A stretch of DNA of 64,000 nucleotides from an uncultured Lachnospiraceae bacterium. GTDB taxonomy: Bacteria > Bacillota > Clostridia > Lachnospirales > Lachnospiraceae. Both the position numbers and the translations under genes were made by a program. The stretch is taken from the NCBI GenBank assembly GCA_910577115.1, contig CAJTMC010000013.1, positions 1 through 64,000 of the forward strand, read 5' to 3'. Below are positions 43,084 through 51,993 of the stretch, in pieces (position 1 is the first letter of the stretch; every line of letters starts with the position of its first letter). The notes below the pieces were generated by a model. The model was not told the DNA's origin. It saw only the letters and a program-made list of their open reading frames with translations, and ran no database searches.

Positions 43084-44460
43084 TTAATTTCCAAGCAGGT
43101 TTTCACCGATTTTTACGACATCTCCCGCACCCATAGTTATCAACAAATCGCCGTTGATACAATTTTTTAATAAAAAATTTTCAATCTCGTCAAACGTTGA
43201 AAAATAATAGCATTCTACACCAAGCTTCTCAAGCTCTGCCAGCAAATCCTTTGAGGAAATGCCGATTGTATTTTTTTCGCGCGCCGCGTAAATGTCTGTG
43301 AGCACAACCTTGTCGGCAAGCGAGAGCGCTTCGGCAAAATCATGCAAAAATGCCTTGGTTCGCGTGTAAGTGTGCGGCTGGAATACGCACCAAAGCGTTT
43401 TGTGCGGATAATTTGCGGCAGCTTTTAGCGTAGCCCTGATTTCCGTAGGGTGATGTGCATAATCATCGAGGATTGTCACGCCGCAGACTTCACCCTTGTG
43501 CTCGAACCGTCTGTCCGTACCGGAAAAAGCAGCGAGGGCGTTAAGCACCAGTTCAGAATCAATCCCAAGGAGATCCGTCAGGGCGATAACGGAAAGCGAG
43601 TTTAAAATATTATGTTCACCGACAACGCCAAGCGTCACGCGCCCGCAGTCTGTTCCGTTTTTTAAAAGCGTGTAGGAGCCGCAGCCAAGCGCGTCATAAG
43701 ATACGTCGGTGTAGCCATAATCCGCGCTGCCATTGCCAAAGGTGATGATTTTGCAGTCCAATCCGTTGGTAAGTTCTTCCAGGTTTTCAATGCCGTTATT
43801 TATAATAAGAAAGCCGTCGTTTGGAAGAATCTGCGCAAATTTCCGGAAAGAATTGCGGATATCATTGATATCCTTGAAGAAATCCATATGGTCTTCTTCG
43901 ATATTCAGGATAATGCCAATCCGCGGGAAAAAGCTTAAAAAGGAGTTTGTGTATTCACATGCTTCCGTAACAAAATATTCGGATTTTCCCACGCGGATAT
44001 TTCCGCCAATGGATTTGAGAATTCCGCCAATGGATAAGGTTGGGTCTGTGTCGGCAGCGAGCAGGACTTCCGAAATCATGGAGGTAGTTGTTGTCTTTCC
44101 ATGTGTGCCGCTGACGGCAATCGGCGTTTTGTAGTTTTTCATAATCTGTCCAAGTAATTCCGCGCGTGTTATCATGGATATTTTTTTTACTTCCGCCGCT
44201 GCAAATTCCGGATTATCTTTTGCAATTGCTGCAGTATATACCACTAAGTCGATATCGTCTGTGATGTTGCTTGCCATCTGCGGGTAATTGATTTTTGCCC
44301 CTTTCGCGGCAAGATGCTGTGTGAGCGGTGATTTTTTTGCGTCGGAACCCGTTACGGTAAATCCGGCATCGATTAGGATTTGGGCAAGTCCGGACATGCT
44401 AATGCCGCCGATGCCGATAAAGTGTACGTGGATTGGCTTGTCAAAATTTATCTGATACAT
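43084..44460 (-). CDS. murC: UDP-N-acetylmuramate--L-alanine ligase
   Basis: 458 residues, normal for MurC. It adds the first amino acid to the peptidoglycan precursor in the cytoplasm. N-terminal UDP-binding HFIGIGGISMSGLA (about 13-26), ATP loop SGTHGKTTTTSM (about 113-124), EACEYTNSFL (about 165) and HHPTEIRATL (about 344). Start 44460 with AAAGGAAG upstream. Its stop is immediately followed by the DnaA-box cluster, so dnaD probably has separate control. Divergent from glgC. Confidence 0.97.
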   Translation of the reverse strand: MYQINFDKPIHVHFIGIGGISMSGLAQILIDAGFTVTGSDAKKSPLTQHLAAKGAKINYPQMASNITDDIDLVVYTAAIAKDNPEFAAAEVKKISMITRAELLGQIMKNYKTPIAVSGTHGKTTTTSMISEVLLAADTDPTLSIGGILKSIGGNIRVGKSEYFVTEACEYTNSFLSFFPRIGIILNIEEDHMDFFKDINDIRNSFRKFAQILPNDGFLIINNGIENLEELTNGLDCKIITFGNGSADYGYTDVSYDALGCGSYTLLKNGTDCGRVTLGVVGEHNILNSLSVIALTDLLGIDSELVLNALAAFSGTDRRFEHKGEVCGVTILDDYAHHPTEIRATLKAAANYPHKTLWCVFQPHTYTRTKAFLHDFAEALSLADKVVLTDIYAAREKNTIGISSKDLLAELEKLGVECYYFSTFDEIENFLLKNCINGDLLITMGAGDVVKIGENLLGN

Positions 44461-44808
44461 GAAATTATTTCTTCCTTTCATATTTTAATTCCTTATTAAT
44501 ATACATCATACACCTCAAACGGTGACTTTTCCATAGAAAAATGAATTGATAGACACAATCTGTAAAATGAATAAAATTTCAGATAACGGTTTATACTTTC
44601 ACACTGCAATCTGATAAAAAATATATAGTTAAAATAATCACAAACGGGTTCCATTTGTGGAAATTGTATGTTATAATATATTCACTGGTCTTCTTTTAAG
44701 TGAAAACTACTATAAATTAGACCATATAAAGTTTGAGGTGTGGAATTATCCGACGAAACTTTACAAAACAGGAAGCGCATCGGATAATTATCAGAATGGG
44801 GTGACAAC
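44461..44808. promoter_or_regulatory. Divergent murC/glgC control region with glgC leader hairpin
   Basis: A plus-strand -10 TATAAT (44672-44677) has a weak -35. The predicted glgC leader (about 125 bases) contains a perfect 10-base inverted repeat AATTATCCGA (44744-44753) / TCGGATAATT (44780-44789). GTTTGAGGTGT occurs at 44731-44741 in the glgC leader, and the same 11-mer occurs on the minus strand at 44520-44510 in the murC leader, so both transcripts carry it in sense orientation. No gene is seen in this stretch. Confidence 0.5.
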
Positions 44809-46077
44809 ATGATTAAAAAAGAAATGATTGCCATGCTTCTTGCAGGTGGACAGGGCTCAAGACTGGGAGTGCTGACATCAAAAATGGCAAAACCGGCGGT
44901 TGCCTTTGGCGGCAAGTACAGAATTATTGATTTTCCCCTGAGCAACTGTATCAATTCCGGTATTGACACAGTCGGAGTGCTTACGCAGTATCAGCCGTTG
45001 AAGCTGAATACACACATTGGAATCGGAATTCCCTGGGATTTGGACAGGAATATCGGTGGTGTGACGGTTCTTCCTCCGTACGAAAAGAGCGGAGAGAGTG
45101 AGTGGTACACAGGTACCGCCAATGCAATTTTTCAGAATCTGGAGTACATGGAGAGCTTTCATCCGGACTATGTGCTGATTCTCTCAGGCGATCATATTTA
45201 TAAAATGGATTATGAGGTAATGCTCGACTTCCATAAGGAGAACGGCTCGGAGGTCACGATTGCATCTATGCCTGTGCCGATTGAGGAGGCAAAGCGTTTT
45301 GGCATTGTAATTACGGACGAGAATAAAAAAATTATTGAGTTTGAGGAGAAGCCCGAGAATCCGCGCAGCAATCTGGCTTCTATGGGAATTTATATATTTA
45401 ATTGGAAAACGCTCAAGGAGGCGCTGATTGCGAAAGCAGACCAGCCGGCGCTTGACTTTGGCAAGCATATCATACCGTACTGCCATGAAAAAGGCAGCCC
45501 GATGTATTCGTATGAATTCAACGGTTATTGGAAGGACGTGGGAACGTTAAGCTCTTACTGGGAGGCAAACATGGAGCTGATCGACATTGTTCCCGAGTTT
45601 AACCTTTATGAGGAATATTGGAAGATTTACACGAAGAGCGAGGCGCTTCCGCCACAGTATATTTCCGATCAGAGCGTGATTGAGCGCTGCATAATCGGGG
45701 AAGGCTCCGAGATTTACGGAAAGGTGTATAATTCTGTTATCGGCTGCGGTGTCATTATTGGCGAGGGTACAGTGGTGCGCGATTCGATTATTATGAATCA
45801 GACGGAAATCGGAAGCGGATGCGTGATTGAGAAGGCGATTATTGACGAGTTTACAAAGATTGGTGATAACACACAGCTTGGCACAATTTCCGGAAAGGAG
45901 AACGACACAAGACCGGATATTTACAACAGCGGGCTTGTAACAATCGGTGAAAAGACTATCGTTCCCGCAAATGTCAAGGTCGGAAAAAATGCGGTTGTTT
46001 TTGGAGAGACGGTTGCCGGTGATTATGAGAATGGTGTATTGGACAGCGGTAAGACATTGATAAAGGTGGGGGAATAA
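44809..46077 (+). CDS. glgC: Glucose-1-phosphate adenylyltransferase, catalytic subunit
   Basis: 422 residues. Makes ADP-glucose for glycogen. N-terminal nucleotidyltransferase MLLAGGQGSRLGVLTSKMAK (about 9-28), FPLSNCINSG, the Asp-containing LSGDHIYKMDYE (about 124-135), the sugar-phosphate FEEKPENP (about 180) and YWKDVGTLSSYW (about 236). The C-terminal left-handed beta-helix (about 290-422) has hexapeptide repeats. GGGGTGA precedes the ATG. It is followed after one base by glgD, with which it forms the Firmicutes-type GlgCD complex. Confidence 0.97.
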   Translation: MIKKEMIAMLLAGGQGSRLGVLTSKMAKPAVAFGGKYRIIDFPLSNCINSGIDTVGVLTQYQPLKLNTHIGIGIPWDLDRNIGGVTVLPPYEKSGESEWYTGTANAIFQNLEYMESFHPDYVLILSGDHIYKMDYEVMLDFHKENGSEVTIASMPVPIEEAKRFGIVITDENKKIIEFEEKPENPRSNLASMGIYIFNWKTLKEALIAKADQPALDFGKHIIPYCHEKGSPMYSYEFNGYWKDVGTLSSYWEANMELIDIVPEFNLYEEYWKIYTKSEALPPQYISDQSVIERCIIGEGSEIYGKVYNSVIGCGVIIGEGTVVRDSIIMNQTEIGSGCVIEKAIIDEFTKIGDNTQLGTISGKENDTRPDIYNSGLVTIGEKTIVPANVKVGKNAVVFGETVAGDYENGVLDSGKTLIKVGE

Positions 46078-46078
46078 T

Positions 46079-47197
46079 ATGAGAGCATTAGGAATCGTAT
46101 TAGCAGGCGGAAACAGCAGAAGGATGGGAGAGCTTTCTTATAAGAGAGCGATTTCAGCCATGCCAATCGCAGGTAGTTATAGAAGTATTGATTTTGTATT
46201 GAGTAATATGTCAAACTCCCATATTCAGAAGGTCGCAGTCATTACACAGTATAATTCGCGCAGCCTTCATGAGCACTTAAGCTCTTCAAAGTGGTGGGAT
46301 TTCGGACGAAAGCAGGGAGGGCTTTATACCTTCACGCCGACTGTGACGCCTGACAACAGCAACTGGTATCAGGGTACGGCGGACAGTATTTATCAAAATC
46401 TCTTATTTTTAAAGAGAAGTCATGAACCATATGTGGTCATTGCGACCGGCGATTGTGTATACAAAATGGACTTTAACAAGGTTTTGGAATATCATATTGC
46501 AAAGAAGGCGGACATTACCGTAGTGGTAAAGGAGATGCCAAGCGATGCAAATGTGGACAGGTACGGCGTTGTCCGGATGAATGACGACGGACGCATTGAG
46601 GAATATGAGGAGAAGCCTGTGGTGGCAAAGTCAAAGACGGTATCCTGCGGGATTTATGTCATCAGAAGGCGGCAGTTAATTGAGCTGATTGAGAAGAGTG
46701 CGGAAGAGGGAAGACATGATCTGGTTCAGGACATTCTCATACGTTATAAAGATTTAAAACGAATTTACGGATATAAAATTGAAACCTACTGGAGAAATAT
46801 TGCAACTGTGGAGGATTACTACGGCACGAATATGGACTTCTTAAAGAAGGACATCAGAGACTATTTCTTCAAGCAGTATCCGGACATTTATTCCAAGGTG
46901 GACGATTTGCCGCCTGCAAAATACAATCCGGGTGCACAGGTAAAAAACAGTCTGATTTCGAGTGGCTGCATTATCAATGGAACCGTCGAAAGTTCGATTT
47001 TGTTCAAGGAAGTTTTCGTCGGCAATAACTGTACTATTAAAAACTCCATCATTTTAAATGATGTGTATCTTGGCGATAACACCCACATTGAAAACTGTAT
47101 TGTAGAGAGCCGCGATACAATTAGAGCAAACTCTCACCATGTTGGCGAGACCGGAATCAAAGTTGTGGTCGAAAAAAACGAGAGATATGTTCTGTAG
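46079..47197 (+). CDS. glgD: Glucose-1-phosphate adenylyltransferase, GlgD subunit
   Basis: 372 residues, homologous to GlgC but shorter and divergent. The N-terminal loop is LAGGNSRRMGELSYKRAISA instead of the standard GGxGxRL, and the catalytic Asp region is ATGDCVYKMDF. In Bacillus-type GlgCD pairs, GlgD has little activity alone and boosts GlgC. The start is one base after the glgC stop (TAATATG), indicating tight coupling. The C-terminal beta-helix repeats are present (about 275-365). Confidence 0.95.
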   Translation: MRALGIVLAGGNSRRMGELSYKRAISAMPIAGSYRSIDFVLSNMSNSHIQKVAVITQYNSRSLHEHLSSSKWWDFGRKQGGLYTFTPTVTPDNSNWYQGTADSIYQNLLFLKRSHEPYVVIATGDCVYKMDFNKVLEYHIAKKADITVVVKEMPSDANVDRYGVVRMNDDGRIEEYEEKPVVAKSKTVSCGIYVIRRRQLIELIEKSAEEGRHDLVQDILIRYKDLKRIYGYKIETYWRNIATVEDYYGTNMDFLKKDIRDYFFKQYPDIYSKVDDLPPAKYNPGAQVKNSLISSGCIINGTVESSILFKEVFVGNNCTIKNSIILNDVYLGDNTHIENCIVESRDTIRANSHHVGETGIKVVVEKNERYVL

Positions 47198-47254
47198 CAG
47201 TAGAGCCTGCACATAAAAAATTAGGAGAACGATTTGTAAAAGGGGGACAAAAGA

Positions 47255-47536
47255 ATGAGAATAACAGACGTTCGCGTTCGTAAAATCACGAAAGAGGGAA
47301 AGATGAAAGCGGTAGTGTCCATCACGCTCGATGATGAATTTGTAGTTCATGATATCAAGGTAATCGAGGGTGAAAAGGGGCTTTTCATTGCGATGCCAAG
47401 CAAGAAATCTGCTGACGGCGAATACAGAGACATCGCGCATCCCATTAACTCAAGCACGAGAGATACCATTCAGAAGACAATCCTTGAGAGCTATGAAAAG
47501 GCACTTTTAGAGCCTGATGAGGAACCGGTAGTTTAA
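47255..47536 (+). CDS. spoVG: Septation/RNA-binding regulator SpoVG
   Basis: 93 residues starting MRITDVRVRKITKEGKMKAV, with the highly conserved FVVHDIKVIEGEKGLFIAMPSKK core. A DNA- and RNA-binding regulator of sporulation, cell division and surface functions in Firmicutes. AGGGGG site 9 bases upstream. Monocistronic with a strong terminator. Confidence 0.97.
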   Translation: MRITDVRVRKITKEGKMKAVVSITLDDEFVVHDIKVIEGEKGLFIAMPSKKSADGEYRDIAHPINSSTRDTIQKTILESYEKALLEPDEEPVV

Positions 47537-47565
47537 AAAATAATTTGACAAAATAGATGTGGGTA

Positions 47566-47596
47566 AAAGGACATCCGTTTAGCGGATGTCCTTTGT
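47566..47596 (+). terminator. spoVG terminator
   Basis: The 12-base arms AAAGGACATCCG (47566-47577) and CGGATGTCCTTT (47583-47594) enclose the loop TTTAG. Confidence 0.9.
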
Positions 47597-47701
47597 AATT
47601 GACGCGGTATTTATTTTGTGATAATCTTATACGTTGGGAATGTTTTGTTTTGGCCAGTGATGTCATGCAGAGCGTGGCTTGCAGGCAGGGAAAGGAAAAA
47701 G

Positions 47702-48397
47702 ATGAAACGTTATCGAAATGAGTGGAAATACCGTCTGTATGAGGCGGATTTGGCGGTGATTGAAAACAGAGTTGCCGCTGTTATGGACTTGGATTTTCAC
47801 AGCGGCCAGTCGGGAAATTATGAGATACACAGCTTATATTTTGACGATTATAAGGATACCTGCGCGAAAGAGAATGAAGCGGGGGTATCGCGCAGGTTTA
47901 AATACAGAATACGCTATTACGGGAATGCGCCGGATACTTTAAAGCTGGAACGGAAAGAAAAAATGGACGGGCGCTGTCATAAGGACAGCGCGGTGCTGAC
48001 AAGGCAGATGTGTCAGAAAATACTGGACGGAAAAGCTGACGAACTGTATTGGGAAACAGAAGATTTACTGGTAAGGCAGTTTTGCATCCATATTATGACA
48101 AGGCTGTTTGAACCGAAGGCGATTATCGACTATGAGCGGGCGGCTTATGTGGAGGAGATTGCCAATGTCAGGATTACGGTGGATAAAAATATTTCTGTGT
48201 CGGACAATGTTGCGGAATTTCTGACAGGGAATTATATGAGATATCCGGTGCAGGAAAAAAGCGAACATGTATTGGAGGTAAAATTTGATGATATTTTGCC
48301 GGGATATATTAAGAGCATTGTATCTAATAAAAATCTGAAACAGTCGTCTTTTTCCAAGTATTATTTGGGCAGACTAAAATTACAGGAAATAAGGTGA
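47702..48397 (+). CDS. VTC-domain (polyphosphate polymerase-like) protein
   Basis: 231 residues from ATG 47702 (AAAGGAAAAAG upstream). It has the VTC/triphosphate-tunnel fold: N-terminal NEWKYRLYEADLAVIENRV, IHSLYFDDYKDTCAKENEAG (about 44-63), RFKYRIRYYG (about 67-76), LERKEK (about 83-88), DYERAAYV and the terminal VLEVKFDDILP (about 199-209). The basic residues line a tunnel that in yeast Vtc4 makes polyphosphate from ATP. It is first in a VTC-DUF4956-CotH set, a combination that recurs in Firmicutes. Here it lacks membrane helices, so the DUF4956 protein may be its membrane partner. Confidence 0.88.
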   Translation: MKRYRNEWKYRLYEADLAVIENRVAAVMDLDFHSGQSGNYEIHSLYFDDYKDTCAKENEAGVSRRFKYRIRYYGNAPDTLKLERKEKMDGRCHKDSAVLTRQMCQKILDGKADELYWETEDLLVRQFCIHIMTRLFEPKAIIDYERAAYVEEIANVRITVDKNISVSDNVAEFLTGNYMRYPVQEKSEHVLEVKFDDILPGYIKSIVSNKNLKQSSFSKYYLGRLKLQEIR

Positions 48398-48482
48398 AGA
48401 GATATTCTAAGGCATCTGAAAGACGCTGCCTAAGAATATCGAAAGCTTCACCTGGCAAATTTGTGCAGAGGCACAAATTTGC
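48393..48482 (+). other. Two consecutive hairpins between VTC and DUF4956 genes
   Basis: Hairpin 1 (48393-48452): GGTGAAG pairs with CTTCACC and GATATTCTAAGGCA largely pairs with TGCCTAAGAATATC. Hairpin 2 (48455-48482): perfect 12-base arms GCAAATTTGTGC / GCACAAATTTGC with loop AGAG. No T-run follows, so these may set relative expression or protect mRNA rather than terminate. The first hairpin overlaps the VTC stop codon. Confidence 0.7.
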
Positions 48483-48508
48483 AAACTGATTAAGAACAGG
48501 AGATGCAT

Positions 48509-49177
48509 ATGAACATTTTAAGCAAAACAATTGATAACATTTTTAATTCTTATACCACGCAGACAATAGGCACTGCGCAGATTGCTTCTGTGCTGCTTGT
48601 GGTGTTGGTTTTGGCATTGTATGAATTTGTCGTTTACAGGGTGGTTTCCCACAGGGCATTTTATAATAAGTCTTTTAATATCTGCATTGTCGTGCTGCCG
48701 TTTTTTATCGCGACGATTGTGATGTGTTTACAGTCGAATATTGTGATTACTTTGGGAACGATTGGGGCGTTGGCGATTCTCAGGTTCCGAACAGCCGTAA
48801 AGGATCCGGTGGACATGTTGTATCTGCTTTGGTCGGTTCATATCGGTATTGTGTGCGGCTGCCAGCTTTATGAGGTTGCAGTTTTGACGTCGCTTGTCGT
48901 GACGATTGTGCTGCTTTTGATGAATTATGTTTCGATTGGAAGAAAGCCGTTTGTGCTGGTTTTCCAATGTGCGCCCGAGAAGGATTTGGAGATTTTGAGC
49001 AATCTCAAAGAGGTTACTTCAAGATTTCGCATTAAAAGCAGGAACTTTACGGAACGGGGAATGAATTATGTGATTGAATTTTCCGCAAAGGATCCGACAG
49101 CTTTGACAGAACGGATGAAGGGTTTGGAAATCGAAAAATTTTCCGTTATTGAGTATGACAGTGAGGACGTAATTTAG
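48509..49177 (+). CDS. DUF4956 membrane protein
   Basis: 222 residues from ATG 48509 (AGGAG 6-7 bases upstream; ATG 48503 is too close). Three or four membrane helices occupy about 20-140 (VLLVVLVLALYEFVVYRVVS; FFIATIVMCLQSNIVITLG). The motif AILRFRTAVKDPVDMLYLLW (about 90-109) is the DUF4956 hallmark. The C-terminal 75 residues form a soluble cytoplasmic domain with FTERGMNYVIEFSAKDP. It is known from context as partner of VTC-like and CotH proteins; its activity is unproven. Confidence 0.9.
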   Translation: MNILSKTIDNIFNSYTTQTIGTAQIASVLLVVLVLALYEFVVYRVVSHRAFYNKSFNICIVVLPFFIATIVMCLQSNIVITLGTIGALAILRFRTAVKDPVDMLYLLWSVHIGIVCGCQLYEVAVLTSLVVTIVLLLMNYVSIGRKPFVLVFQCAPEKDLEILSNLKEVTSRFRIKSRNFTERGMNYVIEFSAKDPTALTERMKGLEIEKFSVIEYDSEDVI

Positions 49178-49211
49178 GATCGGCAGGCTGCCGGCAGCAT
49201 GGGGGACGGAT

Positions 49212-51689
49212 ATGAAGAAGAAAATAGGAATGACGCTGCTGCTGATTTCGTGCTTTTTGGCAGTATATTTGATGTGCTTTTTTGGAAATCCGGTTCGGTT
49301 TGAGAAGCTTTCTGTGGGCAAGGAGCAGTTTGACCTTATTTTAAACAGCCGCCGCTATGCAGGGGGCTCCGATTTGCTGGAGGCGCTTTTTTTTGACGAG
49401 CAGCAGTTGATTTTTGACGCATCGTCGGATACGTTTTACTATTCTTTGGAGGAAGGAAGCAGGAGCGCGTATAATCCGTATGTAGAGATACAATCGGCGC
49501 ATGAGAAGCTTTCCGTTGCGGTTTTGGATGCACAGATAACAGCACAGGATATCAGAGAAGCGAAGGTTTACCAACTGCTTGCGTATGATGATCAGTCCTA
49601 CCACGAGTATAACCTTGTATGTACGATGCTGCCGCTAATGAATATCGAATGCGATACAGAAATCGGGGACGAAGATGCGGCAGTCCACATGACACTGCTT
49701 GACAACAGGAAGGGCGCGGCGCAGAAATTTACGGAATCCGACGGCAAAATGCATATCAGAGGCGGTTCGACAAGAACCTATCCGAAAAAGGGATATAAGC
49801 TTTCGCTTACGCAGGAATCTTTGGGAGATAATATAAGGCTGAATAAGGTATCGCTTTTGGGAATGCGTCAGGATGATGACTGGATTTTATATGCTGCATA
49901 CAATGATCCGGAGAAAATCCGGAATGTGTTTTCATCAAAGTTGTGGAAGAACACATGTGCGAGTGATAATGCATTTGGGATTGATAACGGAATGGAATAC
50001 CGCTACATTGAGTTGTTTGTGAATCACCAATACTGGGGCTTGTATGCGCTTGGCTATCCGATTGACGAGCTTCAGGTAGAAGTGGACGTGTCGCAGAATG
50101 AGCGGTTGTATAAAAAGAGAACATGGGAGAGTGAGGAGCAGATTTTATCGCAGCCAAACACTGCGGTTGCCGGATATGATACGGAGGAAAGTGATGGAGA
50201 TGCGTGGGAGATTTTGAAAGCGTATTATGCCACATTGCACTCGGAATGGGAAGATGCACAATGCATGTATGCAGGGATTGATATTGACAATGCGATTGAT
50301 ATGTATTTGTTTCTCAATCTGATTCAGGGAATTGACCATGTGGGGGTGATCGACAGCCTGTCCGCCAAAAATATGTATCTTTCTTTCCACAATAAGGGGG
50401 GAGAGGAAAAACTATTATACACGCCCTGGGATATGGACATTACATGGGGGCTGCAATGGACGGGGGACGCGGAAACCAATATGTGCAAAGCGTACGGCAT
50501 TCCTGCCGATCAGAATACGGTGCTGGGAATCGGAAATCTTCCGTCATTGATTTTAAACGGTGACGATAAAATCTGGGGATTGATTCTTGACAAATACCGG
50601 CATCTGCGGGAAACGCATTGGACAGAGGAATATTTGAACGGAATACTGGACGAATACGAGGAGGACATTTATTTTTCGGGCGCCTATTTGCGGGAAATGG
50701 AGCGTTGGCCGGATGGAAGCTACTGGGACGTGGATAAGGGCTTGGAGGATTTTCGAAGCTATGTTGCGAACCGCCTTCAGGAAACGGACGATTATTACAG
50801 GCGCCTGGAGAAGCTGGTTTCGGGGGAGAATGCCACGAAAAATGTGTATGTTGTCAGAAGTGCGCAGTATAAAGACTTTTTGCAGTCTGATTTTATCCTT
50901 GTGCTGAATGACAAACGGATGTCGGATAATGATGACTACAAAGAGTTTTTGGAATACATCGGCATTGACGCGGCGCGGCTTACGGACGATGTGAATTTTG
51001 CGGTGATAAGCGGTGCGGATAAAAAAACGGAGTATTTTGAAACACTTCGTGTGCCGGAGGGCGTTGATACTTGTATTGGACATATCCGGCTTGAGGAGGA
51101 CAGCGAGGCAAACGGAAGCTGCCGGATTTACGTGGATGATTTTTTGTGGCGTACGCTTGATTTGCGCGGGCAGAACGGGATAGAACTTTTGTTTGGCGAT
51201 GCGGGCAGTCATGAGGAGGCTTTGCGGTTTGACTTTTCCAAGCAGTTTGTGATGTGGTCAAGGCTGTGTGAATCAGGCGAGCCGCACGCTTGGTGCGAGG
51301 AATTAAAACGAAACGATTATGATGTTTTGATAGAAATTGTAAATCATGATATGATAAAGGATAAGCGGTTTTTGGCGTTGCTTGAGGGGTTTGGCGTGGA
51401 TACGTCACAGGTTTCGGGGCATACGGATTTTATTGCTGTTTCAAATACCGGGGGGGGGCATTCAACGGCTTTGAATGACAGTCATGTTTCGGGTGCAAGG
51501 TTCGAGACGGTGGTCGGGGCGTTTAGCATTTTTTATAACGATGAGGGCGGTTATGGTGTGTACATGGACGGCAATGAATGTATGCTGGTATCGCCGCAGG
51601 AAAATGAGCATGTGGATATTCGGGTTTCCGTATTTTCGAGCGATCCGTATCAAGTGATTTGGTGTCCGGAATTTTCGTATGAGGAATAA
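49212..51689 (+). CDS. CotH kinase-family surface protein
   Basis: 825 residues with an N-terminal membrane anchor or signal (about 5-25). The CotH domain (about 150-500) shows MHIRGGSTRTYPKKGYKLSL (about 178-197), DWILYAAYNDPEKIRN, ELFVNHQYWGLYAL and the metal-binding YTPWDMDITWG (about 399-409). CotH of Bacillus phosphorylates spore-coat proteins. This protein lacks a coat context and carries about 300 further residues including SAQYKDFLQSDFILVLND and GHTDFIAVSNTGG. It ends a three-gene set with VTC and DUF4956, so an extracytoplasmic phosphotransfer role is plausible. Confidence 0.88.
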   Translation: MKKKIGMTLLLISCFLAVYLMCFFGNPVRFEKLSVGKEQFDLILNSRRYAGGSDLLEALFFDEQQLIFDASSDTFYYSLEEGSRSAYNPYVEIQSAHEKLSVAVLDAQITAQDIREAKVYQLLAYDDQSYHEYNLVCTMLPLMNIECDTEIGDEDAAVHMTLLDNRKGAAQKFTESDGKMHIRGGSTRTYPKKGYKLSLTQESLGDNIRLNKVSLLGMRQDDDWILYAAYNDPEKIRNVFSSKLWKNTCASDNAFGIDNGMEYRYIELFVNHQYWGLYALGYPIDELQVEVDVSQNERLYKKRTWESEEQILSQPNTAVAGYDTEESDGDAWEILKAYYATLHSEWEDAQCMYAGIDIDNAIDMYLFLNLIQGIDHVGVIDSLSAKNMYLSFHNKGGEEKLLYTPWDMDITWGLQWTGDAETNMCKAYGIPADQNTVLGIGNLPSLILNGDDKIWGLILDKYRHLRETHWTEEYLNGILDEYEEDIYFSGAYLREMERWPDGSYWDVDKGLEDFRSYVANRLQETDDYYRRLEKLVSGENATKNVYVVRSAQYKDFLQSDFILVLNDKRMSDNDDYKEFLEYIGIDAARLTDDVNFAVISGADKKTEYFETLRVPEGVDTCIGHIRLEEDSEANGSCRIYVDDFLWRTLDLRGQNGIELLFGDAGSHEEALRFDFSKQFVMWSRLCESGEPHAWCEELKRNDYDVLIEIVNHDMIKDKRFLALLEGFGVDTSQVSGHTDFIAVSNTGGGHSTALNDSHVSGARFETVVGAFSIFYNDEGGYGVYMDGNECMLVSPQENEHVDIRVSVFSSDPYQVIWCPEFSYEE

Positions 51690-51779
51690 ATCTTACAGGA
51701 AAAAGCAATATTCCCCGAATGTCTGCTATGGGATACCGGAGGGATTTGCGCAGACTTGGAAAGGAGCAGGGGCATAGAA

Positions 51780-51959
51780 ATGGGAAGTACAAACTGCGAT
51801 ACATGCGCATATAACGTATATGACGACGAGGACGAATGTTATTACTGCGAGGCGGATTTGGACGAGGACGATATGGCGCGTTTTATGGAGGGGCATTATA
51901 AGAGCTGCCCTTATTATAGAAATGGAGATGAATATGCGGTGGTTCGGCATCAAATTTAG
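51780..51959 (+). CDS. DUF6472-type small Cys-rich protein
   Basis: 59 residues from ATG 51780 (AAGGAG upstream). CDTCAYN, ECYYC and CPYY give five Cys that probably bind a metal; the acidic stretch DLDEDDMARFMEG and the end GDEYAVVRHQI match the DUF6472 family of Clostridia. Function unknown. It overlaps the 5' region of pth in another frame and is probably cotranscribed with pth and mfd. Confidence 0.8.
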   Translation: MGSTNCDTCAYNVYDDEDECYYCEADLDEDDMARFMEGHYKSCPYYRNGDEYAVVRHQI

Positions 51960-51993
51960 GAGAAAAGAGGCAGTGCAGGAGGAAACCGGAAAA

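Noticed and set aside
50553..51212. Minus-strand open frame of 219 codons
   Set aside because: Antisense to cotH, with no start signal and no recognisable domain.
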